64,000 bases of DNA from an uncultured Muribaculaceae bacterium (lineage in GTDB: Bacteria; Bacteroidota; Bacteroidia; Bacteroidales; Muribaculaceae). The DNA lies in assembly GCA_910585275.1 (NCBI GenBank), contig CAJUCW010000018.1:1-64000 (forward strand), in the 5' to 3' direction. Both the position numbers and the translations under genes were made by a program. This document shows, piece by piece, positions 24,205-33,364 of this stretch (positions within the stretch are counted from its first letter, which is position 1; each line of letters opens with the position of its first letter). The notes under the pieces were generated by a model. That model saw only the letters and a program-made list of their open reading frames with translations. It had not been told where the DNA came from and searched no databases.

Positions 24205-26121
24205 TTAAGCATCTGTTGGAGAGCTTTCTTTCGATTGGGCATCCTTCCGGGATGTTTTTTTCTTTGCAGTCCCTTTTTTCCCTTTCTTGGAAGAGTTGTC
24301 GGGAGCCGCTTCCCCTTGTTGCGCCACAATCCTACGGTTGGAATTGTCGCGGATTACGGAGAATGTGATTTCCGACACCATCTGCTTTATCTGTCCGATA
24401 AACTTCTTGGGATCGTATTCCCTCCGTTCAATCCGGCGCAGCCTTCCCTCCCAGATGCCGGTGAGTTTCGCGCTTTTCAGCAACTCTTCTTTGATTAGCC
24501 CGACAAGCTCGATGCCGGCCGGCGTTGCACGTAAGGATTTGCGCTCCTTGACGATGTAGCCTCTCTTGTAGAGAATCTCAATGATGGCAGCCCTCGTGGA
24601 TGGACGCCCGATGCCGTTGGCTTTCAAAGATTCCCTCAGTTCTTCGTCGTCAACCATCGCTCCCGCCGTCTCCATCGCTTTCAGAAGGGTGCCCTCAGTG
24701 TAATATTTCGGCGGCTGAGTGGTTTTCTTCACAAGACGTGGAGAATGCGGGCCTTCCTCACCTTTTGTAAACACCGGAAGAGTCGAGGAGTTTTCGTCGT
24801 CGCCCTCTTTTTCCTGCTCATCGGCAACTTTTTCACCTGCATATACGGCTTTCCATCCCGGATCGATGATGACTTTGCCGGTGGCTTTGAATCCCACGTT
24901 GTCAACCTTGGCGTTGACAACGGTCTGTTCGAACGAACAATCGGGGAAGAAAACGGCTATAAACCTAAGGGCTATTATATTAAATACGTCATGCTCCGCT
25001 TTTGACAGTCCGGGAGGAAGCGGTTGCCCCGTAGGGATTATGGCATGGTGGTCGGTGACTTTCGAATTGTCGAACACCTTTTTGCTCTTCCTGAGTTTTT
25101 TTCCCCTCAGCGGCGTCATGGTCATCTGATAGTCAGTGAGTGAATTCAGAATGCCTCCGCATTTGGAATACATATCGTCGGTGAGGTATGTGGTGTCAAC
25201 GCGCGGATATGTGGTGACTTTTTTCTCGTAAAGGCTTTGGATTGTGCGTAGGGTGTCTTCTGCGCCGAGGTTTAATTTCTTGTTGCATTCAACCTGGAGG
25301 GAGGTGAGGTCGAAAAGACGCGGGGGAGCCTCTTTTCCGGATTTTTTAACGACGTCGGTCACTACAAGGGGGAATGCTTTGAGTCGCTCTACAATCTCCG
25401 CCCCTTTCTCTTCTTTGTCGAAGCTTTTGCCTGAAGCAGAGAAGAGGGTGTCGCGGTAGAGGGTTTTCAGCTCCCAATAGTCCGTAGGTTTGAAATTTTC
25501 TATTTCGAGCTGGCGTTTCACCACGAGGGCGAGGGTAGGGGTCTGTACCCTGCCGATTGAAAGGACCTGACGGTTGACACCATATTTAAGAGAGTAAAGA
25601 CGGGTGGCGTTCATGCCAAGCACCCAGTCGCCGATTGCGCGGCATAGCCCCGCTGTATAGAGCGGCTCGAGGTCTTCATGCGGACGCAGCAATTTGAACC
25701 CCTCGCGGATGGCTTCGTCGGTGAGGGAACTTATCCAGAGCCGCTTCACAGGTTTGTCGCACCCCGCTTTTTGCATCACCCATCTTTGAATGAGTTCACC
25801 CTCTTGCCCGGCATCGCCGCAGTTCACAATCTCTTCGCATTGGCTGATAAGGGTGCGGATGGTGTCGAACTGGTGTTTATAACTGTCAATGTCGATAAGC
25901 TTTATACCGAATCTGGACGGTATCATCGGCAAGGCGGAAAGCGACCAGTTTTTCCATTCGTTGCAATAGTCGTGAGGCTCTTTGAGGCAGCATAGATGTC
26001 CGAAAGTCCATGTGACGCAATAGCCGTTCCCCTCGAGATAGCCGTCACGGCGTGTGTTGGCTCCGAGTATGCGTGCGATGTCGCGTCCTACGCTTGGTTT
26101 CTCAGTGATGCAAAGTATCAT
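24205..26121 (-). CDS. topB: Type IA DNA topoisomerase III
   Basis: 638 residues. N-terminal TOPRIM domain with E7 (ITEKPSVG) and the metal triad GDAGQEGE (102-109). Catalytic Y305 sits in TTYPRVDTTYL. SIGRVQTPTL (188-197) is the conserved gate segment. The C-terminal ~40 residues are Lys/Ser-rich with no zinc fingers, typical of TopB rather than TopA. It decatenates and relaxes DNA by single-strand passage. Its start overlaps the mazG stop by 4 bp (ATGA), so translation is likely coupled to mazG. Confidence 0.93.
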   Translation of the reverse strand: MILCITEKPSVGRDIARILGANTRRDGYLEGNGYCVTWTFGHLCCLKEPHDYCNEWKNWSLSALPMIPSRFGIKLIDIDSYKHQFDTIRTLISQCEEIVNCGDAGQEGELIQRWVMQKAGCDKPVKRLWISSLTDEAIREGFKLLRPHEDLEPLYTAGLCRAIGDWVLGMNATRLYSLKYGVNRQVLSIGRVQTPTLALVVKRQLEIENFKPTDYWELKTLYRDTLFSASGKSFDKEEKGAEIVERLKAFPLVVTDVVKKSGKEAPPRLFDLTSLQVECNKKLNLGAEDTLRTIQSLYEKKVTTYPRVDTTYLTDDMYSKCGGILNSLTDYQMTMTPLRGKKLRKSKKVFDNSKVTDHHAIIPTGQPLPPGLSKAEHDVFNIIALRFIAVFFPDCSFEQTVVNAKVDNVGFKATGKVIIDPGWKAVYAGEKVADEQEKEGDDENSSTLPVFTKGEEGPHSPRLVKKTTQPPKYYTEGTLLKAMETAGAMVDDEELRESLKANGIGRPSTRAAIIEILYKRGYIVKERKSLRATPAGIELVGLIKEELLKSAKLTGIWEGRLRRIERREYDPKKFIGQIKQMVSEITFSVIRDNSNRRIVAQQGEAAPDNSSKKGKKGTAKKKTSRKDAQSKESSPTDA

Positions 26122-26900
26122 TCAAGTGTTTTTGCTTCGTTCCAGAATTGGTCCATTTCAGCGAGGGTCATGTCTTTCAGTTGTTTTCCGCACTCACGCG
26201 CCCTCTTTTCGATATGGTTGAATCGGGAAATGAACTTGCGGTTGGTGCGTTCGAGTGCGTTTTCGGGATTGACTCCGTAAAGTCTGGCAGCATTGACCAC
26301 GGCAAAAAGGAGGTCACCGAACTCGGCTTCAAGACGGTCTTTTGAACCAGATTGAATCTCCCTCTCCACCTCATAGGCCTCTTCTTTAAGTTTTTCCCAC
26401 ACCTGTGAAGGTTCGTCCCAATCAAACCCTACGTTTGCCGCCTTCTCCTGAATTCTGTTGGCCTTTATCAAAGCCGGCAAGGCGGAAGGCACTCCGGCGA
26501 GCACGGTTTTGTTGCCCCCCTTCTCTTTGAGTTTTATCTGTTCCCAGTTTTGTGCCACCTGGTCGGCGGAATCAGCATTGACGTCGCCGTAGATATGCGG
26601 ATGGCGGAAAATCAATTTGTCGGTTAGCGAATTGCAGACGTCGGCAATGTCGAACTGATTCTTTTCGGAGGCAATTTTAGCATAAAACGCCACATGGAGA
26701 AGCACGTCGCCAAGTTCTTTTCTGATGTTGGCGGTGTCGTCGGCCATCAGGGCGTCGGCGAGTTCAAACACTTCTTCCACAGTGTTGGGGCGCAGGGAGT
26801 CGTTGGTTTGTTTCGCGTCCCATGGACATTTTTCGCGGAGAGTGTCGAGCACCTCAAGGAAACGTCCGAAAGCCTTCAGTTTATCGTCGGTAGTATGCAT
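26118..26900 (-). CDS. mazG: Nucleoside triphosphate pyrophosphohydrolase MazG
   Basis: 260 residues from the ATG at 26900; the frame is open upstream to 26993, but those 31 codons cross a copy of the dispersed repeat and show no family resemblance. Two tandem MazG folds: first with CPWDAKQTNDSL and EEVFELADAL ... RKELGDVLLHVAFYA (EExxE/ExxD metal motif), second with EEAYEVEREI ... EAEFGDLLFAVVNAAR. It hydrolyses (d)NTPs to NMP + PPi, house-cleaning non-canonical nucleotides. First gene of a mazG-topB-(FeoB-associated) unit. Confidence 0.93.
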   Translation of the reverse strand: MHTTDDKLKAFGRFLEVLDTLREKCPWDAKQTNDSLRPNTVEEVFELADALMADDTANIRKELGDVLLHVAFYAKIASEKNQFDIADVCNSLTDKLIFRHPHIYGDVNADSADQVAQNWEQIKLKEKGGNKTVLAGVPSALPALIKANRIQEKAANVGFDWDEPSQVWEKLKEEAYEVEREIQSGSKDRLEAEFGDLLFAVVNAARLYGVNPENALERTNRKFISRFNHIEKRARECGKQLKDMTLAEMDQFWNEAKTLE

Positions 26901-26956
26901 TTGCGGTGAGATTTTTAGACAATGGAATTGTGCGGGGATGCTATCGGCGATTAAAG

Positions 26957-26978
26957 ATGCCCGAGGCATGTCGCTGCA
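26957..26978. repeat. Dispersed palindromic repeat, single degenerate arm
   Basis: ATGCCCGAGGCATGTCGCTGCA, i.e. the right arm of the 16280-16303 element with a few substitutions. Lies in the mazG leader. Confidence 0.6.
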
Positions 26979-27032
26979 ACATAGACGGCACAAATACTTT
27001 TTGTTTTATCTGTAATTAACTAAAATTGGATG

Positions 27033-27071
27033 CAAAGTTAGGTAGAAATTACGAGATTATTTGTATCTTTG
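27033..27071. promoter_or_regulatory. Divergent -7 elements for mazG and the DHH gene
   Basis: Minus strand TAACTTTG (complement of CAAAGTTA at 27033-27040) faces mazG; plus strand TATCTTTG (27064-27071) faces the gene at 27150. Both match TAnnTTTG exactly. The -33 elements are weak or absent, and the two would be at overlapping positions. Confidence 0.5.
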
Positions 27072-27149
27072 TGGCTTGAAATTGAAATCCCGGCGTGAAA
27101 ATCAGGGAACGTACTTTGTTTTTCACTGCTGAATTTCGGATTCATAGCT

Positions 27150-28169
27150 ATGGACAGATTAATAGATTCAGAAAAAGCTAAAGACCTCCGGCACCTTATA
27201 GAGGAGTCGGAGAGGGTGGTGCTGACGTGCCATGTGAGGCCAGACGGTGATGCAATCGGGAGCACGCTCGGATTGTGGCATCTTTTGCGCAGGCTTGGAA
27301 AAGAGGCCACGGTGATAGTGCCTGACAAGGCCCCGGCGGTGTTGTCGTTTCTTCCGGGCTTCAAGGACATAGCGGTCTATACATGCCATGCCGAGTTTTG
27401 TGAGAAAACGGTTGGAGAATCGGATTTGATTCTTTGCTGCGATTTCAACACTCCGTCGCGTCAGGACGCGCTCGCCCCTTTGATTCAGAACGCCCATTCA
27501 AGGAAGGTGCTTATCGACCATCATCGGGAGCCCGATGCGTTTGCCGATTTGATGATTTCATATCCCGACATGTCCTCGACGTGCGAGCTTTGTTTCAGGC
27601 TGATTGCATCCATGGGGTTCTATTCGGAGGTCGGAGTAGATTGCGCCACATGCCTGCTGACGGGCATCGTGACCGACACAAGAAACTTTACGGTTAATTG
27701 CAAGCATCCCGACCTCTATGAGATTCTCATGCGTCTTTTGGAAAAAGGGGTTGACAAAGAGAAAATTGTAAGGGAATCGCTCAACACCAAGAGTTATTGG
27801 GGGTTGAAACTCGAATCTTTCGCCATTTCGGAGAGAATGAAAGTCTATCCGGCCCATAAATGCGCCTTGATAACGCTCTCCAAGGAAGACCTTGACCGTT
27901 TCCATTATGAGCGAGGCGACACGGAAGGTCTCGTAAACAGACCTTTGGAGGTGCGTGATATAAGATACAGCATTTTTATGAGGGAAGACCCCGATTGCGT
28001 CAAGGTTTCGGCAAGGAGTTGCGACAATTTTCCCGTCTCGGAAATCTGCAAAGACCTTTTCAACGGAGGCGGCCATCTTCAGGCGGCGGGCGGCGAGTTT
28101 CACGGCACCCTTGAGGAATGCAAGAATCTTATGATAGAGTCTATGCCAAACTATGATAAATATTTGTGA
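27150..28169 (+). CDS. nrnA: DHH-family phosphoesterase (NrnA-like oligoribonuclease/pAp phosphatase)
   Basis: 339 residues. N-terminal DHH domain: HVRPDGDAIGS (28-38) and CDFN, then IDHH (metal-binding). C-terminal DHHA1 domain with FNGGGHLQAAGGE. This pair is diagnostic for NrnA-like enzymes, which degrade nano-RNAs and 3'-phosphoadenosine 5'-phosphate in the cytosol. Start ATG at 27150; the leader from the predicted -7 is about 70 nt. It is followed by DUF4827 and a phosphohexomutase. Confidence 0.9.
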   Translation: MDRLIDSEKAKDLRHLIEESERVVLTCHVRPDGDAIGSTLGLWHLLRRLGKEATVIVPDKAPAVLSFLPGFKDIAVYTCHAEFCEKTVGESDLILCCDFNTPSRQDALAPLIQNAHSRKVLIDHHREPDAFADLMISYPDMSSTCELCFRLIASMGFYSEVGVDCATCLLTGIVTDTRNFTVNCKHPDLYEILMRLLEKGVDKEKIVRESLNTKSYWGLKLESFAISERMKVYPAHKCALITLSKEDLDRFHYERGDTEGLVNRPLEVRDIRYSIFMREDPDCVKVSARSCDNFPVSEICKDLFNGGGHLQAAGGEFHGTLEECKNLMIESMPNYDKYL

Positions 28170-28235
28170 ATATGAATTAACCCGCTCATATCCCGCATCG
28201 CGGGCTTACATGGCGGCAATCCATAATTAATAAAA

Positions 28236-28841
28236 ATGACTGACATCAAAAAAAGAATAATCAACGGGGCGATGATGTTTCTGCTCGCCCTTGCTGCCAC
28301 GGGTGTAACATCGTGCAGCAAGTCGGAAAGCTATTCCGAACTTTTGAGAGACGAGGAGAAAGCAGTAAACGTCTTCCTTGCCCAGCATGAGGTGCGTCTT
28401 GAAGTTCCTGCAGACTCCATTTCGTTCGAGGTTGGAGAAGACGCGCCATTCTATCGTCTTGACCCGGACGGCTATGTGTATATGCAGGTGATTTCGAAGG
28501 GAGACACCGAGAACAAGGTGAAGAGCGGCGATGTGGTATATTTCCGTTTCAGCCGTCAGAACCTGAAGACGTTGGCAGAGACGGGCACAGCCGACAAGGA
28601 GGGGAACGCCGATAATCTCGGGGTTGGCGCTTATGATCCTAAAAGCACTTATTTCGTGTATCAGAACAATTATCTTCAATCTTCCACTTCTTGGGGCACA
28701 GGCATACAGATGCCTATGAAGTTTTTTGGCTATGGTTGCGAAGTAAATCTTGTGTTGAGAAGCTATTACGGCTTTTCGAGCGACCAAACATACTGTATTC
28801 CCTATCTAATCAACGTCAGGTATTTCAAACCTGAATATTAA
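28236..28841 (+). CDS. DUF4827-type lipoprotein
   Basis: 201 residues. Signal peptide with lipobox VTSC, lipidated Cys27. The remaining ~170 residues hold a YSELLRDEEKAVNVFL helix, then a beta-rich region with the FKBP-like GDVVYFRFS and SGIPY-type end (YCIPYLINVRYF). I recall DUF4827 proteins between a DHH phosphoesterase and GlmM in Bacteroides, the same order as here. Function unknown; a peptidyl-prolyl-isomerase-like fold is an inference from the GDxVxxxF pattern. Gap of 66 bp from the previous gene contains a small CCCGC/GCGGG hairpin (28188-28204). Confidence 0.75.
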   Translation: MTDIKKRIINGAMMFLLALAATGVTSCSKSESYSELLRDEEKAVNVFLAQHEVRLEVPADSISFEVGEDAPFYRLDPDGYVYMQVISKGDTENKVKSGDVVYFRFSRQNLKTLAETGTADKEGNADNLGVGAYDPKSTYFVYQNNYLQSSTSWGTGIQMPMKFFGYGCEVNLVLRSYYGFSSDQTYCIPYLINVRYFKPEY

Positions 28842-28911
28842 GCGTCGCGCCGGCGAGGCGTGTCTTCTTCTTCTTTATTATAACCCGAACGATAACAACA
28901 CGACAATAATT

Positions 28912-30291
28912 ATGGCACTAATCAAATCAATATCAGGCATCCGCGGCACTATAGGCGGAGGCTCGGGCGAAGGCTTGGGCGGAGTGGATATCGTAAAATT
29001 CACGTCGGCTTATGCAGAGTTCATACGCCGTCATAACCCGGAGGCGAAAAAAATAGCCGTGGGACGTGACGCACGCATATCCGGCCCGATGGTTGACCAT
29101 CTTGTGAGCGGCGCTTTGATGGCTATGGGTTTCGATGTGGTCAATATCGGACTTGCCACTACTCCTACTACGGAGCTTGCGGTCACCGGCTTGGGCGCCG
29201 ACGGCGGCATAATCATCACCGCGAGCCATAACCCGGTGCAGTGGAACGCTCTCAAATTGCTCAACAAGCGCGGGGAATTCCTTTCTGACGCCGAGGGAAA
29301 AGAGGTGATTGCCATAGCAGAGGCTGAAGAATTTAAATTTGCCGATGTTTTTGAACTCGGACAAGAATATAAGGACGACACCTGGGCAATGCGCCATATC
29401 GAGATGGTGAAGGCTCTTCCACTCGTGGATTGCGAGGCTATCGCCAAAGCCGGATTCACGGTGGCGGTCGATGCCGTGAATTCAATCGGCGGGGTGGTGA
29501 TTCCTCGTCTTCTGAAGGCTCTCGGCGTGAAAAACGTGATTGAACTTAATTGCGAACCTAACGGGAAGTTCGCCCATACTCCCGAACCTATTCCGGAGAA
29601 TCTCACGCAGATTTCCTCTCTTATGAAGGAGGGTGTGGCCGATGTGGGTTTCGTGGTTGATCCCGACGTTGACCGTCTTGCCATCGTTATGGAGAACGGG
29701 GAGATGTTTGTGGAGGAATATACGCTTGTGGCGGTCGCCGACTACGTGCTGTCGAAGACTCCAGGCTCTACGGTATCTAACCTGAGCAGTTCGCGCGCAC
29801 TTCGCGACGTGACAGAAAAACACGGATGCAGCTATTCGGCGGCAGCCGTCGGGGAGGTTAACGTCGTGACTAAAATGAAGGAGACCGGAGCAGTGATTGG
29901 AGGCGAAGGAAACGGTGGAGTGATTTATCCGGAGCTCCATTACGGCCGTGACGCGCTTGTCGGTGTGGCTCTGTTCCTTACGCTTCTTGCCAAAGAAGGG
30001 AAGAAAGTTAGCGAGCTTAAAGCCGGCTATCCGCGCTATGCCATTGCCAAAAACAAAATCCAGCTCACCCCCGACATCGACGTAGATGCCATCTTGGAGG
30101 CCGTAAAGGGTAAATTCGCAAACGAAAGGATAACCGACATAGACGGCGTTAAGATTGATTTCTCCGACTCGTGGGTGCATCTGAGAAAAAGCAATACGGA
30201 ACCCATAATCCGAATCTATAGCGAGGCGGAAACCATGGAGAAGGCCGACGCCCTTGCGGAAGAAATCAAGAGCGTAATCGCGTCGCTTTGA
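28912..30291 (+). CDS. glmM: Phosphohexomutase (GlmM/phosphomannomutase family)
   Basis: 459 residues with the four-domain alpha-D-phosphohexomutase layout. Catalytic Ser105 in TASHNP; metal loop DPDVDRLAI; sugar-binding GEGNGG; phosphate-binding RKSNTEPIIRIYSEA at the end. The start MALIKSISGIRG is conserved in Bacteroidales. Length and loop point to phosphoglucosamine mutase (glucosamine-6-P to glucosamine-1-P for peptidoglycan and LPS), but phosphomannomutase cannot be excluded by eye. Confidence 0.85.
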   Translation: MALIKSISGIRGTIGGGSGEGLGGVDIVKFTSAYAEFIRRHNPEAKKIAVGRDARISGPMVDHLVSGALMAMGFDVVNIGLATTPTTELAVTGLGADGGIIITASHNPVQWNALKLLNKRGEFLSDAEGKEVIAIAEAEEFKFADVFELGQEYKDDTWAMRHIEMVKALPLVDCEAIAKAGFTVAVDAVNSIGGVVIPRLLKALGVKNVIELNCEPNGKFAHTPEPIPENLTQISSLMKEGVADVGFVVDPDVDRLAIVMENGEMFVEEYTLVAVADYVLSKTPGSTVSNLSSSRALRDVTEKHGCSYSAAAVGEVNVVTKMKETGAVIGGEGNGGVIYPELHYGRDALVGVALFLTLLAKEGKKVSELKAGYPRYAIAKNKIQLTPDIDVDAILEAVKGKFANERITDIDGVKIDFSDSWVHLRKSNTEPIIRIYSEAETMEKADALAEEIKSVIASL

Positions 30292-30338
30292 TTCTCGGCA
30301 GACCATAAAGATGTTGAAACTATAAAAACAGAAAGATA

Positions 30339-32150
30339 ATGCTGAAAAAGTTTTTCATGAACACGCTCTCCTCTTTTGCCGGAGCTTGGATAGCGCTTGC
30401 GCTTTTCGGGATTGTGTGTGTGCTCGTGTTTTTTGGCGTCCTCGCCAAACTCGGAGTGTCGGAATCGGAGAGTGTGAACGTGTCGAAAGGGAGCGTGCTT
30501 TCCATAAGCCTTGAAGGCTCCATAGAGGAGCGGGAAACCCCGGTAGATATCAACTACATCACTCTGATGCAGGGAGAAATTTCACGTCCGCAGACCCTTT
30601 CAAACCTTGTGGCCGCCATAGGGGAGGCGAAGGTAAACAAAAACATTTCAGCAATCTATCTTAACTGCAAGGGGGTGTCGGCTTCGCCCGCCACCCTTAA
30701 TGCCCTGCGAAGCGCGCTTGTGGATTTCCGTAAGTCTGGAAAAAAAGTGATAGCCTACGGCGGAAGCTATATGATGGGCGACTATTATATTGCCAGTGCC
30801 GCCGACAGCGTTTTCCTTAATCCGGCAGGCATCGTGGGGCTTCAAGGTCTTGGCGGAACCAATTTTTATTTCAAAGATTTGCTCGACAAGCTTGGAGTCA
30901 ACGTGCAGGTGGTGAAGGTGGGTACGTATAAATCGGCGGTAGAGCCTTATATCCTCAATGAAATGAGCGCACCCGCAAGGGCTCAGCTCGACACCCTTTA
31001 TGGCAACATGTGGATGGAGATAAGGAAGAATATCGCTTCTACCCGTAAGAAACTCAGCGCCGCCGATATCGATAGCCTTGTCAATGATTTTATTTTTATC
31101 GAGTCTGCGGAAAAGGATTTGAAGGCCGGGCTCGTTGACCGCATCGTATATGAAAGATGTGTTGACAGTATTGTAGGCGATATCGTAGGGAAGAGCAAGA
31201 AGGATTTGAATTTCGTGTCGCCGTCGGCGTTGCTTTCTCAGACAAGTAATCTCGACGCATACGGGGCTAAAAACCAGATTGCAGTGCTTTATGCCTGCGG
31301 CGATATTGTTGACGGCGGCGGCAATGGCACAATCAACTACCAGCGTCTCGTGCCTCAGATTATCGAACTTGCCGACAATGATAAGGTAAAAGGGATGGTT
31401 CTCAGGGTAAATTCGCCCGGAGGTGCCGTCTTCGGGAGCGACCAAATCGGGGAGGCTCTCGATTATTTCCAGTCGAAAGGGAAACCGTTGGCAGTGTCAA
31501 TGGGAGACTACGCCGCTTCAGGCGGTTATTGGATTTCATGCTGCGCCGACCGAATCTTCGCCGACCCGCTCACCATCACCGGATCAATAGGCATATTCGG
31601 ACTGATACCCGACTTCAAAGGTCTTGCCGATAAACTCGGGGTTAGCCCCCAGCATGTGGCGACGAACCCCGACGCCGACTTCCCTTCGTTTTTCGCTCCG
31701 ATGAACGAGAAGCAGAATGCCGCTTTGCAAAGGAATGTGGAGAGGGGATATGACAAGTTTGTGGCGCGAGTGGCGCGAGGACGCAAGATGCCGGAATCGA
31801 AGGTGCGCGCCATCGGAGAAGGGAGAGTGTGGGATGCAGTGAAAGCCAAAGAAATCGGTCTTGTGGATGAGCTCGGTTCGCTGGCAGATGCCACGGAATG
31901 GGTTGCCGGCAAGGCAGGTGTGGAAGGCTCCTATAGTGCGGCTTCATATCCTAATCTTGAACCCGGATTGTGGGATATTATTCCCGAACTCGGAGGCATG
32001 CGGCTTCAGGAAGCTCTGCAGAAAGCTTTCAAAGGGGAATATGACGACCTTATGATACGCTTTGTGAGTGGAGTGTTGCGTCAAAAACCGTTACAGGCAA
32101 GAATGCCTTACATAAATGTAGGTTTTTCGGAAAGCGTAGCATTGCAATGA
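30339..32150 (+). CDS. sppA: Signal peptide peptidase SppA, 67-kDa type
   Basis: 603 residues. One N-terminal membrane helix (about 15-38), then two tandem ClpP/crotonase-like halves. General-base Lys198 lies in VGTYKSAVEP and nucleophile Ser394 in YAASGGYWIS, matching the Ser/Lys dyad of the E. coli enzyme. It degrades released signal peptides in the inner membrane, facing the periplasm. First gene of a sppA-lpxK-PNP-thiL order I recall as conserved in Bacteroidales. Starts 47 bp after glmM. Confidence 0.95.
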   Translation: MLKKFFMNTLSSFAGAWIALALFGIVCVLVFFGVLAKLGVSESESVNVSKGSVLSISLEGSIEERETPVDINYITLMQGEISRPQTLSNLVAAIGEAKVNKNISAIYLNCKGVSASPATLNALRSALVDFRKSGKKVIAYGGSYMMGDYYIASAADSVFLNPAGIVGLQGLGGTNFYFKDLLDKLGVNVQVVKVGTYKSAVEPYILNEMSAPARAQLDTLYGNMWMEIRKNIASTRKKLSAADIDSLVNDFIFIESAEKDLKAGLVDRIVYERCVDSIVGDIVGKSKKDLNFVSPSALLSQTSNLDAYGAKNQIAVLYACGDIVDGGGNGTINYQRLVPQIIELADNDKVKGMVLRVNSPGGAVFGSDQIGEALDYFQSKGKPLAVSMGDYAASGGYWISCCADRIFADPLTITGSIGIFGLIPDFKGLADKLGVSPQHVATNPDADFPSFFAPMNEKQNAALQRNVERGYDKFVARVARGRKMPESKVRAIGEGRVWDAVKAKEIGLVDELGSLADATEWVAGKAGVEGSYSAASYPNLEPGLWDIIPELGGMRLQEALQKAFKGEYDDLMIRFVSGVLRQKPLQARMPYINVGFSESVALQ

Positions 32151-32186
32151 TTTTTAAAGAATAATTAACGATAAACGGGAAAAGCG

Positions 32187-33269
32187 GTGAAGACAACGAA
32201 AGATAAGATAATGGTGTGTCTGCTGACTCCCTTGTCGTGGCTATACGGGGCCGTGACGGGGGTGCGGAACTGGCTTTTCGATTCCAAGATTCTTAAGGAA
32301 GAGGAGTTTGATGTCCCGATTATCGGCGTGGGTAACATCACGGTGGGAGGCACGGGCAAAACGCCACATGTTGAATATATCGTGAGCCATCTCGCCGCCG
32401 ACTACCGTATCGCCGTGTTGAGCCGGGGATATAAGAGAAAGACGAGCGGTTTTGTGCTTGCCAACTCCAAAAGCACTCCTGACCTTATTGGCGACGAGCC
32501 GTTTCAGATTTATCAGAAATTCGGGATGAAGGTGCGTGTGGCGGTGTGTGAAAACAGGCGCAAAGGGATAAAGGAACTCTTGCGTCTTTACCCCGACCTC
32601 GACCTTATAGTGCTCGACGATTCTTTCCAGCACCGTTGGGTGAAGCCGAAGGTCTCCATCTTACTGACCGATTACAGCCGTCCGTTCTATAAGGACAAGC
32701 TCCTTCCGTTGGGCCGTTTGCGCGAGAGCCCGACGCAGGTAAACAGGGCTGACATGGTGATAGTGACTAAATGCCCGGACGACCTTCTCCCTATAAATTT
32801 CAGGATAGCATCGAAAGACCTCGACCTGATGACATACCAGAAACTGTTTTTCTCAAGGTATGAGTATGGTACGCTCGAGCCTGTTTTTCCAGACGATGCC
32901 CCTTACAGGGCGAGCCTTGCCCAGCTTGATTCGGGCGACGGTGTGCTTCTGCTTACAGGAATAGCCCATCCGCGTTATTTCGTAAGATATTTCCGCAACT
33001 ATCCTTTCAAGGTCAAGATAGACCATTTTTCCGACCATCATGATTTCACTCGTTCTGACATAGCCTCTATACACGAACGTTTCAAATCATTGCCCGGAAG
33101 CAGAAAAATAATAGTGACTACGGAAAAAGATGCCGTCCGGCTGATGCATAATCCTTATTTCCCACAATCGTTGAAGCCCTTCACATTTTTTCTTCCGGTG
33201 ACTGTGAAGATTATTAACGGCATTGACGAAACCGACCTAATACAGGAATTGAAAAACGCTATCGGTTGA
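32187..33269 (+). CDS. lpxK: Tetraacyldisaccharide 4'-kinase
   Basis: 360 residues. Walker A GNITVGGTGKTP near 48-59, then LSRGYKRK, GDEP and DDSFQH, the LpxK signatures. It phosphorylates the lipid A precursor at the 4' position on the inner membrane. Start is GTG at 32187; an ATG at 32211 (eight residues later) is the alternative, with the hydrophobic LLTPLSWLYGAVTG anchor after either. It shares the envelope theme with kdsB and with sppA upstream. Confidence 0.95.
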   Translation: MKTTKDKIMVCLLTPLSWLYGAVTGVRNWLFDSKILKEEEFDVPIIGVGNITVGGTGKTPHVEYIVSHLAADYRIAVLSRGYKRKTSGFVLANSKSTPDLIGDEPFQIYQKFGMKVRVAVCENRRKGIKELLRLYPDLDLIVLDDSFQHRWVKPKVSILLTDYSRPFYKDKLLPLGRLRESPTQVNRADMVIVTKCPDDLLPINFRIASKDLDLMTYQKLFFSRYEYGTLEPVFPDDAPYRASLAQLDSGDGVLLLTGIAHPRYFVRYFRNYPFKVKIDHFSDHHDFTRSDIASIHERFKSLPGSRKIIVTTEKDAVRLMHNPYFPQSLKPFTFFLPVTVKIINGIDETDLIQELKNAIG

Positions 33270-33364
33270 CAGCGGCTTTTATTACGTACGCCAAGAAAAT
33301 ACAACAAATGCACCCTTTCGGATGTTATCATATTAGCCCAAAATTAAATAGAATGGAAAAGACA

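Noticed and set aside
28180..28215. Terminator between the DHH and DUF4827 genes
   Set aside because: Only a 5-bp CCCGC/GCGGG stem without a T-run.
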